From positions 1,054,001-1,118,000 of the forward strand of contig JAGKQI010000096.1 in NCBI GenBank assembly GCA_018806915.1: a stretch of DNA of 64,000 bases, given 5' to 3'. The stretch is from Phytophthora colocasiae. Its lineage: Eukaryota; Oomycota; Peronosporomycetes; Peronosporales; Peronosporaceae. Under the pieces are notes generated by a model. That model made no database searches. It worked only from the letters and a program-made list of their open reading frames with translations, and had not been told where the DNA came from. This document shows, one piece after another, positions 30,477-42,661 of the stretch. A program made the translations under genes and the position numbers. Positions within the stretch are counted from its first letter, which is position 1. Every line of letters starts with the position of its first letter.

Positions 30477-33066
30477 TCACTTCTGTTGGTTGTTCAACAT
30501 CATGCCGATACTGCTTCACTAGGTTGTCATCTGTAGCATCCCTATAAATCCAGCCTCGGAGCTCTTCTAGTGTAAAAATTTCACCATTTGTATCCAAAGC
30601 ATTTCCAACTTGTACTGCTTGTTGAACATCTCGAAATGTATCCACCGCGAATTGAGCACTTGATAACAGCAAATTGTTCTGGATAATTATATCAATCTCC
30701 TCGCATTGTTGCTGGGAACTTGGATATACAGCTGGATTTAACGTCTTCGAGTCGGGGATAGCACCCCCAGCCCACAAGCTGCCCGGATCTTCATCTAAGC
30801 CGAAACCGGAACCCGCCATGTCCGAATAATCGGCAGTACAGACAAGTTCATCAACCTCATCGATATACCCGAGACCATCATCAGACACGCTGTCCGATTC
30901 CACGTGTGTAGCCACCGCAATCACCTTTTCTTGTGCACGGAAATAATCTTCCATATTGCTTATAATTTCTTTCACAAACTCAGACCACGTAGGTTCCCAT
31001 GCCGAATATGCACCTAACCAAACATTGTCATTTCCATAATCACAGAGTAGGTCTGACGGTGCTCGAAATGGCTTAAATAAAACCATGCTTACTTTGCAGC
31101 GCTTAACAACGAGATCCATAGGCGACATATCATTCACGCACGGCATCTGAATACGTCACCACCGGAACAACTGGGGATCGGTACTTCCCTAAACTGTGTG
31201 TACGGTGAAGGGAGTGAACATTCAGAAAAATAGTATCTTCTCTCGAAACTTCACTTCGCATCCGTCTGAAGAATTGCACAGCGAATTCGTACAAATTTAC
31301 TTGTTTCAGGGACCTAGGTCTCCAACGATAGTCATCCAAAGCTGAAGCCGATCTGTATGTATTGAATTCTCCACAGATTCACTATCACGAGCAAATTGAA
31401 GACTAATTAATTCACAAGCGTGACTTTCGGTTCCAAATAACTCCTTCAAGATTTCCTGGAGCGGCAATATCATACACGGAGTGCTTTGGTAGGAACAAGA
31501 CTGTCGAAGCAAGAAAAGTGCAGCTAATGGTCCAGCAATTTCGCGTCGACTTATCAAAGCGTATGTCAGACTAGCCACACTTTGTCGATTTAAACTGTAA
31601 TTGTTCTGATCTCTACTGCAGGCCTCTTTCCCCTTTTGACGCTTGAATGCTGCCAGCGCTACTGCAGTGACTGAATCAATTTGTTGCTGTTGCTTCGTCA
31701 CGTACTTACAACAATAATATGTTCGATCCAGCACGGATGCACCTCCAATTAACACTTGCACGTCATGGTTGGACTTAAAAGTTGCCATCTCCACCTCATT
31801 AAAATCATTTACATACTCAGAAGCAGGTTGACGTCGCAATTGCACACCTTTTTCTGTGAACGATGTATGATTCAAACGGTCGCGAGGAAATCCATACCGG
31901 CAATAGTCATCAGCCGATATACGGGATCGTTTACAGCAACTTGAAGCGTGATTCCACCAATGCAAATTTAACTGGAAAACAAGCACGACAATCATAAATT
32001 TGAAAACACCACGCCCCCACCTCAGATCATCTAGCGACGGTGGCATCATCTCAATCATCCTTGCGACTTCATCACGTTAAAACACATCGTCACCGTAGCC
32101 ATTAACAAGCCTTGCGTGTCGTTAATAGACGCAAGGAAAGAGCCATAGACATCTTCTTCACATAGTCCAGTGGCCATTGTGCGTTCTCGTTCGTAGATGC
32201 GCAGTTTTGCATCATGAACTTTACCGCTAGATTTGCCTTCAGATACTGCTTTTTCTTCGAACTCAGTACTGGTAAGTGTCCGCGGTGGTGGCCAACATGC
32301 CGACCGGTTCTGACAATACCTGACGTACAACATGTTGGCAACTAACCTTTGTCAGGCAGTTGCCACATTCCAGCAAATAGGTTCACAACCATCAACTTCG
32401 TCTTTGGGTTTCATACGTGAACACTATGGTATGCTAATCGGTCTCAATGCCGAATAAGAATGCCCACAAAACCGGCAAGTACTGGCTTCCACAGAAATTG
32501 GAAAATCTGTTGTAACAATGCTATCCGTAAAATCTTTAATCTCCTTTAAAAACATTTCTCCACGTTCTTGAACTAGATGCTTGAACGTTGATAAATTAGG
32601 TGCTGCTGCCAGTAGCCACACTAGAAAGTGGGCATGCAATGTTCCACCACCCTGAGTCTCCACCATGCCGAAATACGCCTTCAGGGGACCAAAAAGCCCG
32701 TCAAATGGCTTGTGTTGCATATGGTCTGGTAGAACGCCAAGAACATGTTCGATAAATGTATCCATATTCCTCATGAATAATCTTGCGGAAGCAACATCCT
32801 CATGAATAATCTTGCGGAAGCAACATCATTTTTAAACGCTGCTGATCTTAGCGATCCTCGACCAGGAAGTGTTGCTACTGGAGCATCAAAAAGAGAATCG
32901 ATTGACGCAATCCCTGGATAGTGGGCTAGTACGAACGAACCCGCCACATTGGGCGTTAAAGTCACAAAAAGTGCTGGTGGGACAAAACAGGCTTTGCTTA
33001 CAAAGCCCCTCCGCCTACATTGATCGCGTTCGCCATCACTCCCCCAAACGTCCGTTTCGACACTCT
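30352..33066 (-). pseudogene. Helitron 1 Rep nuclease and middle region
   Basis: Reads KSVETDVWGSDGERDQCRRR, FVTLTPNVAGSFVLAHYPGI, then GGGTLHAHFLVWL with the HUH metal-binding pair (H-A-H). Further on, DRTYYCCKYVTKQQQQID carries the Rep tyrosines and lysine, followed by SVASLTYALISRREIAGPLA and a linker to the helicase (VLFKPFRAPSDLL, WEPTWSEFVKEIISNMEDY). Frames change at about 32770, 32420, 32055, 31306 and 31130. Rep would nick and join single strands. The 33066 end is the piggyBac junction. Confidence 0.8.
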
Positions 33067-33445
33067 TTAACCCCTCAGTTCCCGGGCTTTTATACGAGGG
33101 TAGTTTTTTTGATGTCCCATATCCAATCATATAGGAATTTGTATTGTGTATTCGTTAAGTTCGAAATATAAGGTGCGGGGTCGGGGTGGGCATAAAAATA
33201 CTAGGGTGTGCAGAGTTTTGCATTCTCCAACATAAAGGTCTTATGTAGGCGTCGTTGACCCGGTTGAATATCTTATGATGGCACAAAATACATAACAGTT
33301 GTCCTGTTTATTTGTTAGCCCATTTTTGTTGCATTTCACACAGCCAGCGGTGGTGGGTTCCGTCATTATAGCCACTGGGATGAAAGAAAAACTGACACCT
33401 CAACTGATTGCTAGCGACGTAGCTGCCTTCTGCTACATTACTCAC

Positions 33446-36400
33446 CTACACTACATTCTCTATATTTCCTGCATCGTCTCCGGAAACATTCAAGTCGCTC
33501 GCACCGCCACCCTCGCCGCCGTCACCGCCCTCGTCACCTCCCTCGCCACCGTCACTAGTGCCGTGCTCACGACGTCTCCGCTTCTTACCGGGCCGCGTAG
33601 CAGGTGGGCGCTCCCGCGTTTGGTGTCCTTGGACGAGCGATGGAGGGATCTCTCTACCATTTTTCCATTCAATGTGCCAAATGCGGAAGCACGTATCCCT
33701 GCCGCCGCGTCCAACATTGCACAGGTACTTACTAAAGCATACAATAGATGTTAGGTTAGGGAACCATCGCGTAATAACTCCTTCTGCTTACCGTCGATTT
33801 CCATTTGAGCATTCAGGGCAGAAATACTTTGTAAATTTCCGCGGTTTCACTTTGTACAGCGCGCACACTTTACAGGAGCGCTGGCGACGCTTCACGCCCT
33901 GTTCACCGTCCACGATGTCTGGATTTTCTTCAAGTCTGTGACCTTCGTCTACCTGAGCAGTGCGTTCGTCCACTGGACGGTGCTGTGCATTGTCGGCCCG
34001 TACCGGAGACGCAGCCGTTCGCTCCCGGGCTGTTGTTGCTTGCTACAAAAGAAAAAAATTAGTTGGAACTATGTTGGATATCAACATAAGATCAAATACC
34101 TATGTTGGATATCCAACATGAGTTTACCTCGATAACTTGAAAGGCTTCAGTAGAGTCGATTGCCAGTAGTTGCTCCATCAGTGTCTCCATGAATGCAAAG
34201 TGTCTTGGGGGTTGCTTGTCGTTTACCTTCCGAAAGTGACGGAACACAATAAATGCATTTACCACAGCCATGTCGAAAAGGCCAAGGAACAAGGTTCGGT
34301 AGTACTTGCGGGTCTTGTAAGAGAGCTGTACACTGTACCTCTGCATCCTGAGCTGGTCGTGGACATCTACGCCCCCCATCCACCTGTGATAATCTCGAAC
34401 GAGTTCAGGTGCTGGTATTGGCTTTATTTCTCCGTGGACACGGCGCACTACAATACAAGCATAGATTTAGTACAGTACTTAGGATGATGCCATAGAGAGA
34501 ATACATACTAACTATCCCGGTCTCACGACTACCACCTGAAGAGAGCATGTGAACGGGGTGGCGGTCCATCCACATGACCGCTGTGAGCTGAGGAAACATC
34601 TTGTTCTCGGCAAGCTTTGCAGTTCCCTGAGAGGGTATCACCACCTTCTTCTTGTTGACTGTCCGGGTTTTCATCTTGGTGACGACATCCTTTGCATATC
34701 CAGACCGGTCCGTCTGAATAGTACCTGTCAGGTACATTCGGCGGTGCAGCAGTTCTAATGCAAGCTTCACAGAAGTGTAGAAGCGGTCAGTAATCACCAG
34801 TCTCCATGGCGATGTTTCTGACGGCGGACATAGGGCATTTATGTTGCGCAATACAGCCGCTTCGCCTGTGTTGTTGTCTTTTGGTTGAGGAGTCCGCAGG
34901 TGAGTCTTCGCGCCGCAGTAAACTTCAATTATGCAACAAATAAACCCAACAACGAGTAAGTTAGCGTTATGTTGGATAGCCCGTGGTAGAATTCTTATGT
35001 TGCCTGCATCTAACATAAGGACTTGGCCCAAAACAATTTCGTGACGAGTCGACCCTCCCACAGTATGTGGTACATACCTCATGCAGTACGCAGTTTTAGC
35101 ACAGGCAGCCACGAACACCTTCGTCCCCCATTTGTGCGGTTTATCCTTGTTGAATTGCCGCGTAGGATTGTACCGCGAGCGTGATGGTAAAGTAGCTTCG
35201 TCGAAACTGATAACGGGTAGAGCTTTGTAGCCTCGGGCAAATGTGCGTTGCAGCACCTCAACAATGGGGCGGATTTTCCATGCTCTATCCAAGTTCGCTT
35301 GGGGGGACTTGTTGTTCGAGAAGTGGAGGTAGCCTATTATGTGAAAGAAGCGATGCTTGCTCATGAATTGACCAAATCGGTTTGCAGGCAGCGCCCCTAC
35401 CCTCTTTAGCGACCAGTGGGCAGCGATTCCTTTACGTATCGGTGTCAGCATCCTTGCAATAAGAAGTGCCATAGCCCGCAAAACCTCCCACGCTTGAATA
35501 TCGGGAACATTCGCTAGACGGCGCTGAATGTCAGCAAGATACTCCACTTCTCCGCCGCTGCGCCATTGTGCACGAAAGTGCACGTGCACGCAGTGGTATC
35601 GTTTGCGCATGGTACCGGTTGCTTTCAACGGCAATCTGACTCCAAAGTTTTGGGGGCAGGAAGTAAAACAGCAGCGCCAAAGGATCTTCCGCTACTGCCA
35701 GAATGCTCGTGCTGGGTCCGTACGGACCGTCGTACAAGTCGGTGTACTTGGGATTTGGTCCAAACTTTGCTGGGTCTACAAACAGATCAAATGGTTATGT
35801 TAGCTGTAAGGTTGGATATACTGCAAAATCCAAAGATGTTTATGTTGGATGAGTCAACATAACATACCATATTCCCACCCGGACGTTCTCATGGCTTTGA
35901 CAGCGTCACCGTCCTTCGCTAGAGACGACCATATTGATGCAGGAAGCTCCTCAGGTTCTGCATCGGAATCTTCGTCTGTCAATTCCCCAATGTCCCAGTC
36001 TCCATCCCAAGCGCCATCGTCATCGTCGTCGATTTCTTCCTCTTGTTCCTCACAGATATCAGGATCTTCATCCGAGTTGAGGCCAGTGCAAGCCACAGCC
36101 CCAGAGCGCATCAAGTTCGGGTCGCCGTTGATTACACAGGTAGGTATCGCTGGCGCAGACGCGCGAGCAGCACCCTCTTCGCTGGGGGAATCCTTATACA
36201 AACAGGAATAACAGCAAATGTTAGCCATATGTTGGATACCAAAACTACCATGGCGCTTATGTTGGCTATACCAACATACATACCTCATTCTCGTCATTGT
36301 TATCTTCACCAAGGATCCGCCGACGCCGCTTTCGTGTTGTTGCCGTTTTCGAAAGCATTCGCTTCCCACCACTTGTAGTATTCTCCACTGAGGGCACTGG

Positions 36401-36838
36401 GGCCACACCAGTACCGATAATATCTGCTGGCGAGATTGCCACCTCGATCGCCGTAATCATGTCTGTCACGACAGCTCCCACCGCATCTCCAACGGCATTG
36501 TCGGCCCTCCAGATGCGGCGAACTTGATTTGGCGCCTTTTTCTTTTCTGAAGAAGCTCTGCGTCTTCCTACAGGTTTCGCCTCTGCCGGCATGCCCTTCT
36601 GCTCAGCACTGACCTCTTTCTCTTCAGCCATAGTCTCCTTCGCCTCCACAGAGTCTTCAGTCTCCTGTGCAGGTGGCGTCTGCACTGCTGAGGCCTTCGC
36701 TGCCTTCTTCTTCTTCTGTCGGGTCTCAGAGACTTCCTTTTCAGCCGCTCGCCGCAACCGTCTCTCCCGACGTAAAGCATCTACGCTCTGTCGCTTCTCC
36801 TCTGCTGACAACGGAGTCTTACCGACAGGACCTGCCAT
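33446..36838 (-). CDS. piggyBac-type transposase, multi-exon
   Basis: ATG at 36838 (MAGPVGKTPLSAEEKRQSVD). Introns by GT-AG and frame: 36193-36283, 35776-35867, 34448-34508, 34043-34127 and 33732-33791. Stop at 33446. The first 330 or so residues are charged and disordered with acidic runs. The DDE core has NRFGQFMSKHRFFHIIGYLH, VISFDEATLPSRSRYNP (first Asp), LVITDRFYTSVKLALELL (second Asp) and WMGGVDVHDQLRMQRY (third Asp). The C-terminus has the piggyBac cysteine-rich zinc domain (CKVCALYK, FCPECS, then YLCNVG and DTCFRIWH) and a basic, glycine-rich tail. A one-base frame change near 35590-35610 interrupts the second long exon, so this copy is either inactive or has a sequencing error there. 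It would cut at TTAA in the nucleus. Confidence 0.82.
34043..34127 (-). repeat. piggyBac intron with two ATGTTGG...CCAACAT hairpins
   Basis: This 85-bp intron holds the perfect 18-bp palindrome ATGTTGGATATCCAACAT (34102-34119) and a near copy at about 34071-34087. Related hairpins lie in the introns 35776-35867 and 36193-36283 and in the 5' flank near 37050-37068 and 37112-37132. Confidence 0.8.
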
Positions 36839-37149
36839 TGTCTCTTTCTTCAGCGTTTTCTCGAATGAGGGCTTCGTGGCCGTCGATCACCAATTTGATG
36901 GGTGCCAGCCTCCTTTCTCTTGAATGTATACGGAAGCTGCAGGAAAGTTAAAACCTAAACCTGTGCATTTGTCCATTTTTCGCGCAAAAAATATCATTGT
37001 ATTTGTATGAGATCAAGACAAATACAAACACTAAGTGAAAATACATGTTATGTTGTAGGGTACAACATAGTAAAGATGCTGCGAGAAAAATGAATTAGGG
37101 TATACATCGCTTATGTTGCACGGTCCAACATACGGGAACTAAGGGGTTA

Positions 37150-38687
37150 AGAACCGTACTGCAGGGGAAAAATCATGTGAAGCCGAGATAAGTCCTTGAC
37201 GTCTGCGTTCATTCTCTCGTAGAGCTGCGGCTAACTCATCTCTAGATATATCAGAATACCCATCGTACACACGAGAATTTCGCTTACAGCGTAGTCCCAA
37301 TGGTAGATACATGTTCATCATGGAAGCACGATCAAATGTGACCGAAGTAAAAAAATCATCTTCTACAAAGACGTGCGTGCTTAATGAACAATAATATTGA
37401 ACACACGAGAGTAACTAATGACACAGGAACCCGACCTGCATTCACCAGGATGACCTCGCCCGAAAGGAAAAAGATTAGGAAACATTTTAGCGAACAAATC
37501 TCCATCATCTTGAGCAAAACGAGAAGAATGGCGGACTAAAAACTGGAGTTCCGTTGTATTATGTGTGCCCATCTCCACCACGTCAGAACCAACTTGAACA
37601 TCAGAAACATAAACCTCTCTTCCATCATCAGCAAACACCATTCTTCGTTCAATTATTTCATCTTCGTCACAATAGCATTCGTATGTTGTTTGTAATCCGT
37701 TCATGGTCTGTGGCAATATCACCAGCTATACTGCTGGTTCATAAAACAATTGTTTTGCTAGAACCTGCTCTGATTTCAACTCACTGAAGTCCATAGGTAT
37801 TCCAGCAAAGTAGCTATTATTTCGTCGAAAATACTCCAACAGATCTTCTACTCGTTTACGGCGAATCCGATGCATTTTCCACGCTGTATGTCTGTAAACG
37901 GACCGGCCAAAACGACGCGATAACCCTCCATTTCACTCAGCCGCCGAGGAAGTAGCGATGTTGGAGGTCCAGGAGAAGCATCAAATACAAGACAATGAGA
38001 CCTTAGTGCCTGATACGCACCACCACGCATTACACGCGTGATGGCCATAGTACTCACAGGCTGCACCATGTACCGTTCTACCAACGTTGTGTCAGCAAAA
38101 ATAGCAGGTATTTCACCGATAAAAAAACATTATTGCTTGAATATTTCAGCACATTATCCAAGCAAAGACTCGTATCGCACTCGGAACATACTATAATATC
38201 CACAATCCCGTTTTTTATCGTAATTCCTCTCGATGACAGTAAAATACCACTTTATTCAGTCGACAACGCGGAACATTCATACTGTTCTCCAAGCGCCGGG
38301 GGAAGATTTTCACTTTCATTATCCAATAATCGTTTCAAACGTTCCACCCACGTTTGATTGGCTGGATTTATACTCTGGCAGCGACGAGATAGACCAAGTC
38401 TATCACACACAGCACAAAAAGATTCATTAAGCCCATCAGCACCCAATGCTTTTTGTAGACGCTTGAGTACAGCTAGCTGAGTTGAACGTGAAATTGGATG
38501 TAATTCTGGTCTATCTGTCGCAGTAAACGGTGAAACCATATTGGTTCGATTTGCCTGCCTTCTATCGCTTAGCCCTTGCATATTCTCGCTGCTTCTTCAA
38601 CCGTTCAGCACGTGCTGCTTCGGATTGGTTTTCTCGATATCTCTGAGCAGCGCAACGATAACGATATCTCCTTTCCTCGGCATCCAT
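37150..38687 (-). pseudogene. Helitron 1 N-terminal region
   Basis: Starts MDAEERRYRYRCAAQRYREN at 38687, a basic leader shared with two other Helitron remnants here. A TAG cuts it at about 38563. Further pieces: CAVCDRLGLSRRC (zinc-like pair), KCIGFAVNE and LLEYFRRNNSYFAGIPMDFS, VGTHNTTELQF-like and FPNLFPFGRGHPGECR, LGLRCKRNSRVYDGYSDISR, up to AVRFL at the piggyBac TTAA. Several stops and shifts are present. This region usually precedes the Rep domain and probably binds DNA. Confidence 0.7.
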
Positions 38688-38935
38688 TGCTATATTCTAA
38701 TGTTTTAAACCAGGATTGAAGAAGCTTCTAGAAGGGTAACAGCCGGTGATAATCATCATGTCGATTGATAAGAATAAAAGGTGCTACTGTAAAACACAGT
38801 CAAATGTACCGTCCCACTATATATCACCTTTCCTTTTCAACTCATAACATTAAGGTTAATTACGTTTCATCCCGCCTTCTTTCTCCCCGCCATCTTTATT
38901 CTCACGTTAAAGCCAAGCCAAAGATGACGAAGAAA

Positions 38936-39936
38936 CGTTTAACCTTCGAGAAGCCAAAAGTGAAGAATCACCACTCAAGAAACTGCGTCTACAACAGCAG
39001 CAAGAAGCAAAGTAGCCTTGGAGACCACCATCATCGAGAATGCTGATGGTACCTTACCAAAATATGCACTAACATGACTCAGACTAACAAATAGTATACC
39101 GTCAGATCTCCGTTCATACATACAAGAAAATATAGTGACTGAGCCAAATGGCCAACGTTACGCTTCTGCTGTAACTTCTTCTGCCATCTAAATCCGTGGC
39201 CAGCTGATTTTGATCAAGCCAGAAAAGACCAAAAATGGGTTTAACATCCTCCGCTTGTACTTCGCTGACCCAGCTATTGAAGAATCAGCTAAAGAGCAAT
39301 TGAAAGTATGTGGTTGATTTTTTTTTATTTAAAATCATCTAATCTTCAATTTGGCAACAGGATTTACTTGAACTACAAGTAGGGAACCCATACGCTGCAA
39401 ACGCACTAAGGATCACCGCAACCCTTTTTGATATTTTGCCCTCCACTCCTGGCTTACCCAAAGAAGGCGATACTGTACTGTTCCTGCCAAAGAAAAAAAA
39501 AATAATTATATACTTTAGTGCTTTAACAATTGCGCCGTGAAGAACGTCCTGATGTGCGAAAGAAGCACCCTATATTTGGAACTAAGAATTACCGTCATAC
39601 ACATCGTTCACGGACCGAATTTCCTCATCGTCATGTGATAGTGGTCACATGCCACGCCTCTTCGAAACAGAACTCATGTCAACCATCACAACACAGATCG
39701 CGTGAAGTTATGTTAAAGACAGGTGGTTGCAGACACCGCTGTTTTACGACTCCTTCACTATTACTACCGAAGCCCAAGGACACATCATCACGCCTGGTAT
39801 TTTCAAAATTGAAGAACCTTTGATATGAGATACTCATACATCCCTATGATATTTGGGAGGCGAAACTATGAACTACGAGACCCGGGCTCTCCAGCCCGCA
39901 AGCCAATGTTGTCATCCTAAGCGTTTTGTTTGTGAC
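38936..39936 (+). pseudogene. Unrecognised repeated gene family, copy B
   Basis: ATG near 38923 (MTKKRLTFEKPKVKN) then a frame with NADGTLPKYALT, LRSYIQENIVTEPNGQRYAS and LILIKPEKTKNGFNILRLYF. A GT-AG intron spans about 39306-39360. The next exon, LLELQVGNPYAANALRITAT then LPKEGDTVLFLPKKK, has the same pattern as LITVSLLKV and GDVMMITP in copies A and C. Stops make it a pseudogene. It lies divergently about 240 bp from the Helitron 1 start. The family is not recognised. Confidence 0.45.
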
Positions 39937-40187
39937 ATTGCTACTTCAACCGAGCCCACATGCTTCCGTAGCACGTTTTTCAAATTTGCTATGCGAAACA
40001 AAAAAAAGGTTTCACGCAATACATACAGAGTAGACATGATCACGACTATTTCGTACCCGTTCGTAACAGAATAAAAAATCGACCCAAGTATTGGATGTCC
40101 ACGCTCGATTGGTGACCTCGTATATATTAACCATAGCATGCATCAAGCTTCTCAGAGCTCGTTACTTTCTCAGTTCCTACCGAAGAC

Positions 40188-41170
40188 ATGCCACGTAAGA
40201 AGCAACGCGTTAAAGAGACGGTCGGCAAGCAGGCAATTGACAACGTCATAGCCGACCTTCTGTCGCCCTCTACCACGAACTACCAGTCGCCCTTGAAGAA
40301 ACTCATGAGCTCATTGACAAGCACCTGCGCAAAACTATCGACAATGTTATCTATCACCACTTCGTTGCCATCGTGCATTACATTCTTAACCTTAAACTTT
40401 CTCTCGGACAGACTTCCAAGAATATACCATGCAACAATGACGGAAAAGACAAAGAAATGTACGCATTGATACGCATTAAGGCGCGGATACTTTGGATTGC
40501 GCCTGGCACGCTCTCCAACCTACATTCTTGCGGCTCTATTTGGCAAATATTAAGCGCCTGAACCATTACAGGAGCAATAAAAGGTCATAAATACTGTAAA
40601 ACACTTTATACAACGTCGCTCACAAGTGATATATACATCCACAGGCTTTCAAACAAGCGCAACGTGAGGATCCGTTTGAAACGAATCAATTCCTCATTAC
40701 GGTTTCTCTGCTCAAAGTAGACGGTAACGACCCGATACTCCCACCCCCAGGAGATGTTATGATGATCACGCCCTACCAGCTTAACGTCTACCGGAACTGC
40801 TGCCACGTCGATGCTAAGCTCTACGGGCTCACCAATATCGACATTCCATGGAAGTACAGATCGCCACGCCAACCAGGCGAATCTGGTCGGTCAGTCCATT
40901 AATTCATCTGTTCCAAACACCACAAAAAACCACGCATCAACGTTTCGAACAACGCGCCCCCGGATTCAGCCTGGTGATGGCCGGCGAGAGAACGTATTGG
41001 CATCATGACGGCACGCCGTCGGTATCAGCTTTTTGCAGTATGCATGCTGCACGCGCTGGTGAATATTCTTATGTTCGAAGCTGTTCATGATGAAACGGAT
41101 TGCGTGAAAATGGCGGGAGCTGCCGACCCAGCTTCCGTGACAGTTCGTATCGTCGAAGCAAACGTGTCTA
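40188..41170 (+). pseudogene. Unrecognised repeated gene family, copy C
   Basis: ATG at 40188 (MPRKKQRVKETVGKQAIDNV) after a leader shared with copy A. A one-base shift near 40305 leads into HELIDKHLRKTIDNVIYHHF and KLSLGQTSKNIPCNNDGKD. After a probable intron (AG at about 40644) comes EDPFETNQFLITVSLLKVDG, PGDVMMITPYQLNVYRNCC and AKLYGLTNIDIPW, then a tail ending near 41170 at the truncated Gypsy copy. It is the best-preserved copy, yet still broken. A nucleic-acid-binding fold is possible but unproven. Confidence 0.5.
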
Positions 41171-41171
41171 T

Positions 41172-41663
41172 GGTCGTGGGACGGACTACAAAGTGCTACC
41201 AGGTTTAATGGGTCTACCTAGACCTATTAGATGGCGTACACGTGCGCTTACGTGTATGAGGAAGCGTGCAATTAGAATAGATTTAATTTAAGTATACTTA
41301 TTTAAATAAGTATAATTAAATCAAATATAACTAATTTAAACTGCAAAATACCGTAAAATGAGAACTGTTATTGAATTTGGCATAAGCCAATTATGGACCT
41401 CCTAAAACTGTTTGTTATCTATTTCTAAAGGGTCTGCCAACGTGTGGTTGGCAGAAACTCTGCTCAGTGAGTGGTAGAAATCCGTTACTTTCTACCAATA
41501 ATATGCACAAATGCACACGAACCACCCAATAATGTGGTTCGCCCATGTATTCATTGGTGTGTACAGCACACCAAGGTCTGAGGCCCATTTCCAACCTCTA
41601 ACAGTTATCCTAACTGTTAGAGTTACAAGTGGTACAACCACTTGTACGTGTAACCCCGTTACA
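41172..41663 (-). mobile_element. Truncated Gypsy copy: leader plus 5' LTR
   Basis: LTR at 41204-41663 (460 bp) with 32 bp of leader (41172-41203, GGTCGTGGGACGGACTACAA and on) also found inside the complete element at 27075-27106. Because internal leader is kept, this is a truncation, not a solo LTR made by LTR-LTR recombination. The hairpins are intact, including the stem broken in the LTR at 19263. Confidence 0.88.
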
Positions 41664-42661
41664 TATGTCGTGGCACAGTTTCATAGGGACAATTAAATAA
41701 GGCAGGTGTTGTTGTCCATGTTTTCTATCCGGGTTAGGTTAATATCCTTAGTAAAAGTAAATCGAAGCAAACATGGTAAAATCATTTAATGACACAAGAA
41801 TGGGTGTCATGGACTTCAAATCCTGTGCAAACTCCCAAAATCCGAGCTAGGCAATTTAAATGCTGTCGCCCAGCTAAGCAACTTAGTGACCTGAGGACGC
41901 CGACACAGACAGCTTTCAAACGAGCTCGTTTAGATCATCCATGGCTCTGTGGTGAAGCGTGTGCCCTGCAGACACAGCTCTGTAACTACAGGTGCCCATT
42001 TTGACGCCGGCCAAGATGGGTTCGGATTGGGTTTTCACCCCCTCTTCAAAAACATGGACAATAGCTTTCCGATTAAATAATGACGCTTGCAAGGATCAAT
42101 CCAGTGACCATTTAGTCATCAACCCGGCCATATCTCACTAGGCCATTGCGTGTTGAGTAAATTCCGGCTCTCCTTCCATATGGTCCTTTGCCTTTACATA
42201 CATCTCGATTTGATGGTTATTATTTGGTATATTAATTTTATTTTTTGAAAGTATTGGTATATTATCCCTTGTCTAATTCGCTTCTGGTGGCAGGGCTTTA
42301 AGTGCTTGTGCGGGTCGAAGTCGTGTCGAGGAGATATTGGTTCGCAGTATCACCAGCAAGACGCCGAGCATGGACGAAACAAGGAAGCATAAAAAAAACT
42401 CAATTTGTCCTGCTCACACTAGACCATTTCTTGCAGAATTGACGATAATCTTTGACAAAGTCATACAAATCTAATCGATTTGTGTGTGTACTGCGTCCTT
42501 AGATTATCATTTTGTCGAACCGTAACTTGTACTTCAAAGCAAAACGCTAGGGCCGGGACTTGCTGTTGAAGTAGCAAAGTCATATCCACACTAGGCCTTA
42601 CTTCAAACAGAGAAGATAGGTAATGATAACCCCATGGTTTTGAGAGTCATTGCCAATTGAC
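41664..42661. other. No gene recognised
   Basis: About 1 kb of mixed composition with an A/T-rich patch near 42200-42260. I see no ORF with recognisable content; short frames here look random. Confidence 0.5.

Larger units (their letters stand above)
33071..37145 (-). mobile_element. piggyBac transposon inserted in Helitron 1
   Basis: 4075 bp flanked by TTAA at 33067-33070 and 37146-37149. Ends are inverted repeats: left CCCCTCAGTTCCCG, reverse complement of right CCCCTTAGTTCCCG (one mismatch). With the element and one TTAA ignored, the Helitron frame reads through in phase (AVRFL to KSVETDV). The element contains one multi-exon transposase gene plus short hairpins of the form ATGTTGG...CCAACAT. 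Confidence 0.93.
28844..38687 (-). mobile_element. Helitron 1 (degraded), split by a piggyBac element
   Basis: One long minus-strand Rep-helicase gene in many frames: basic leader (38687), N-terminal region (37150-38600), Rep with HUH and tyrosine motifs (31306-33066) and a PIF1-like helicase (28844-30476). The piggyBac at 33071-37145 separates the N-terminal part from Rep. The 5' TC and 3' CTRR ends could not be fixed by eye. Confidence 0.8.

Noticed and set aside
34933..35032. Additional intron in the piggyBac transposase
   Set aside because: The hairpin-like sequence suggested one, but the 100-bp GT-AG candidate breaks the downstream frame, whereas reading through keeps it.
41204..41663. 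Solo LTR
   Set aside because: It keeps 32 bp of internal leader (41172-41203), so it is a truncated copy, not the product of LTR-LTR recombination.
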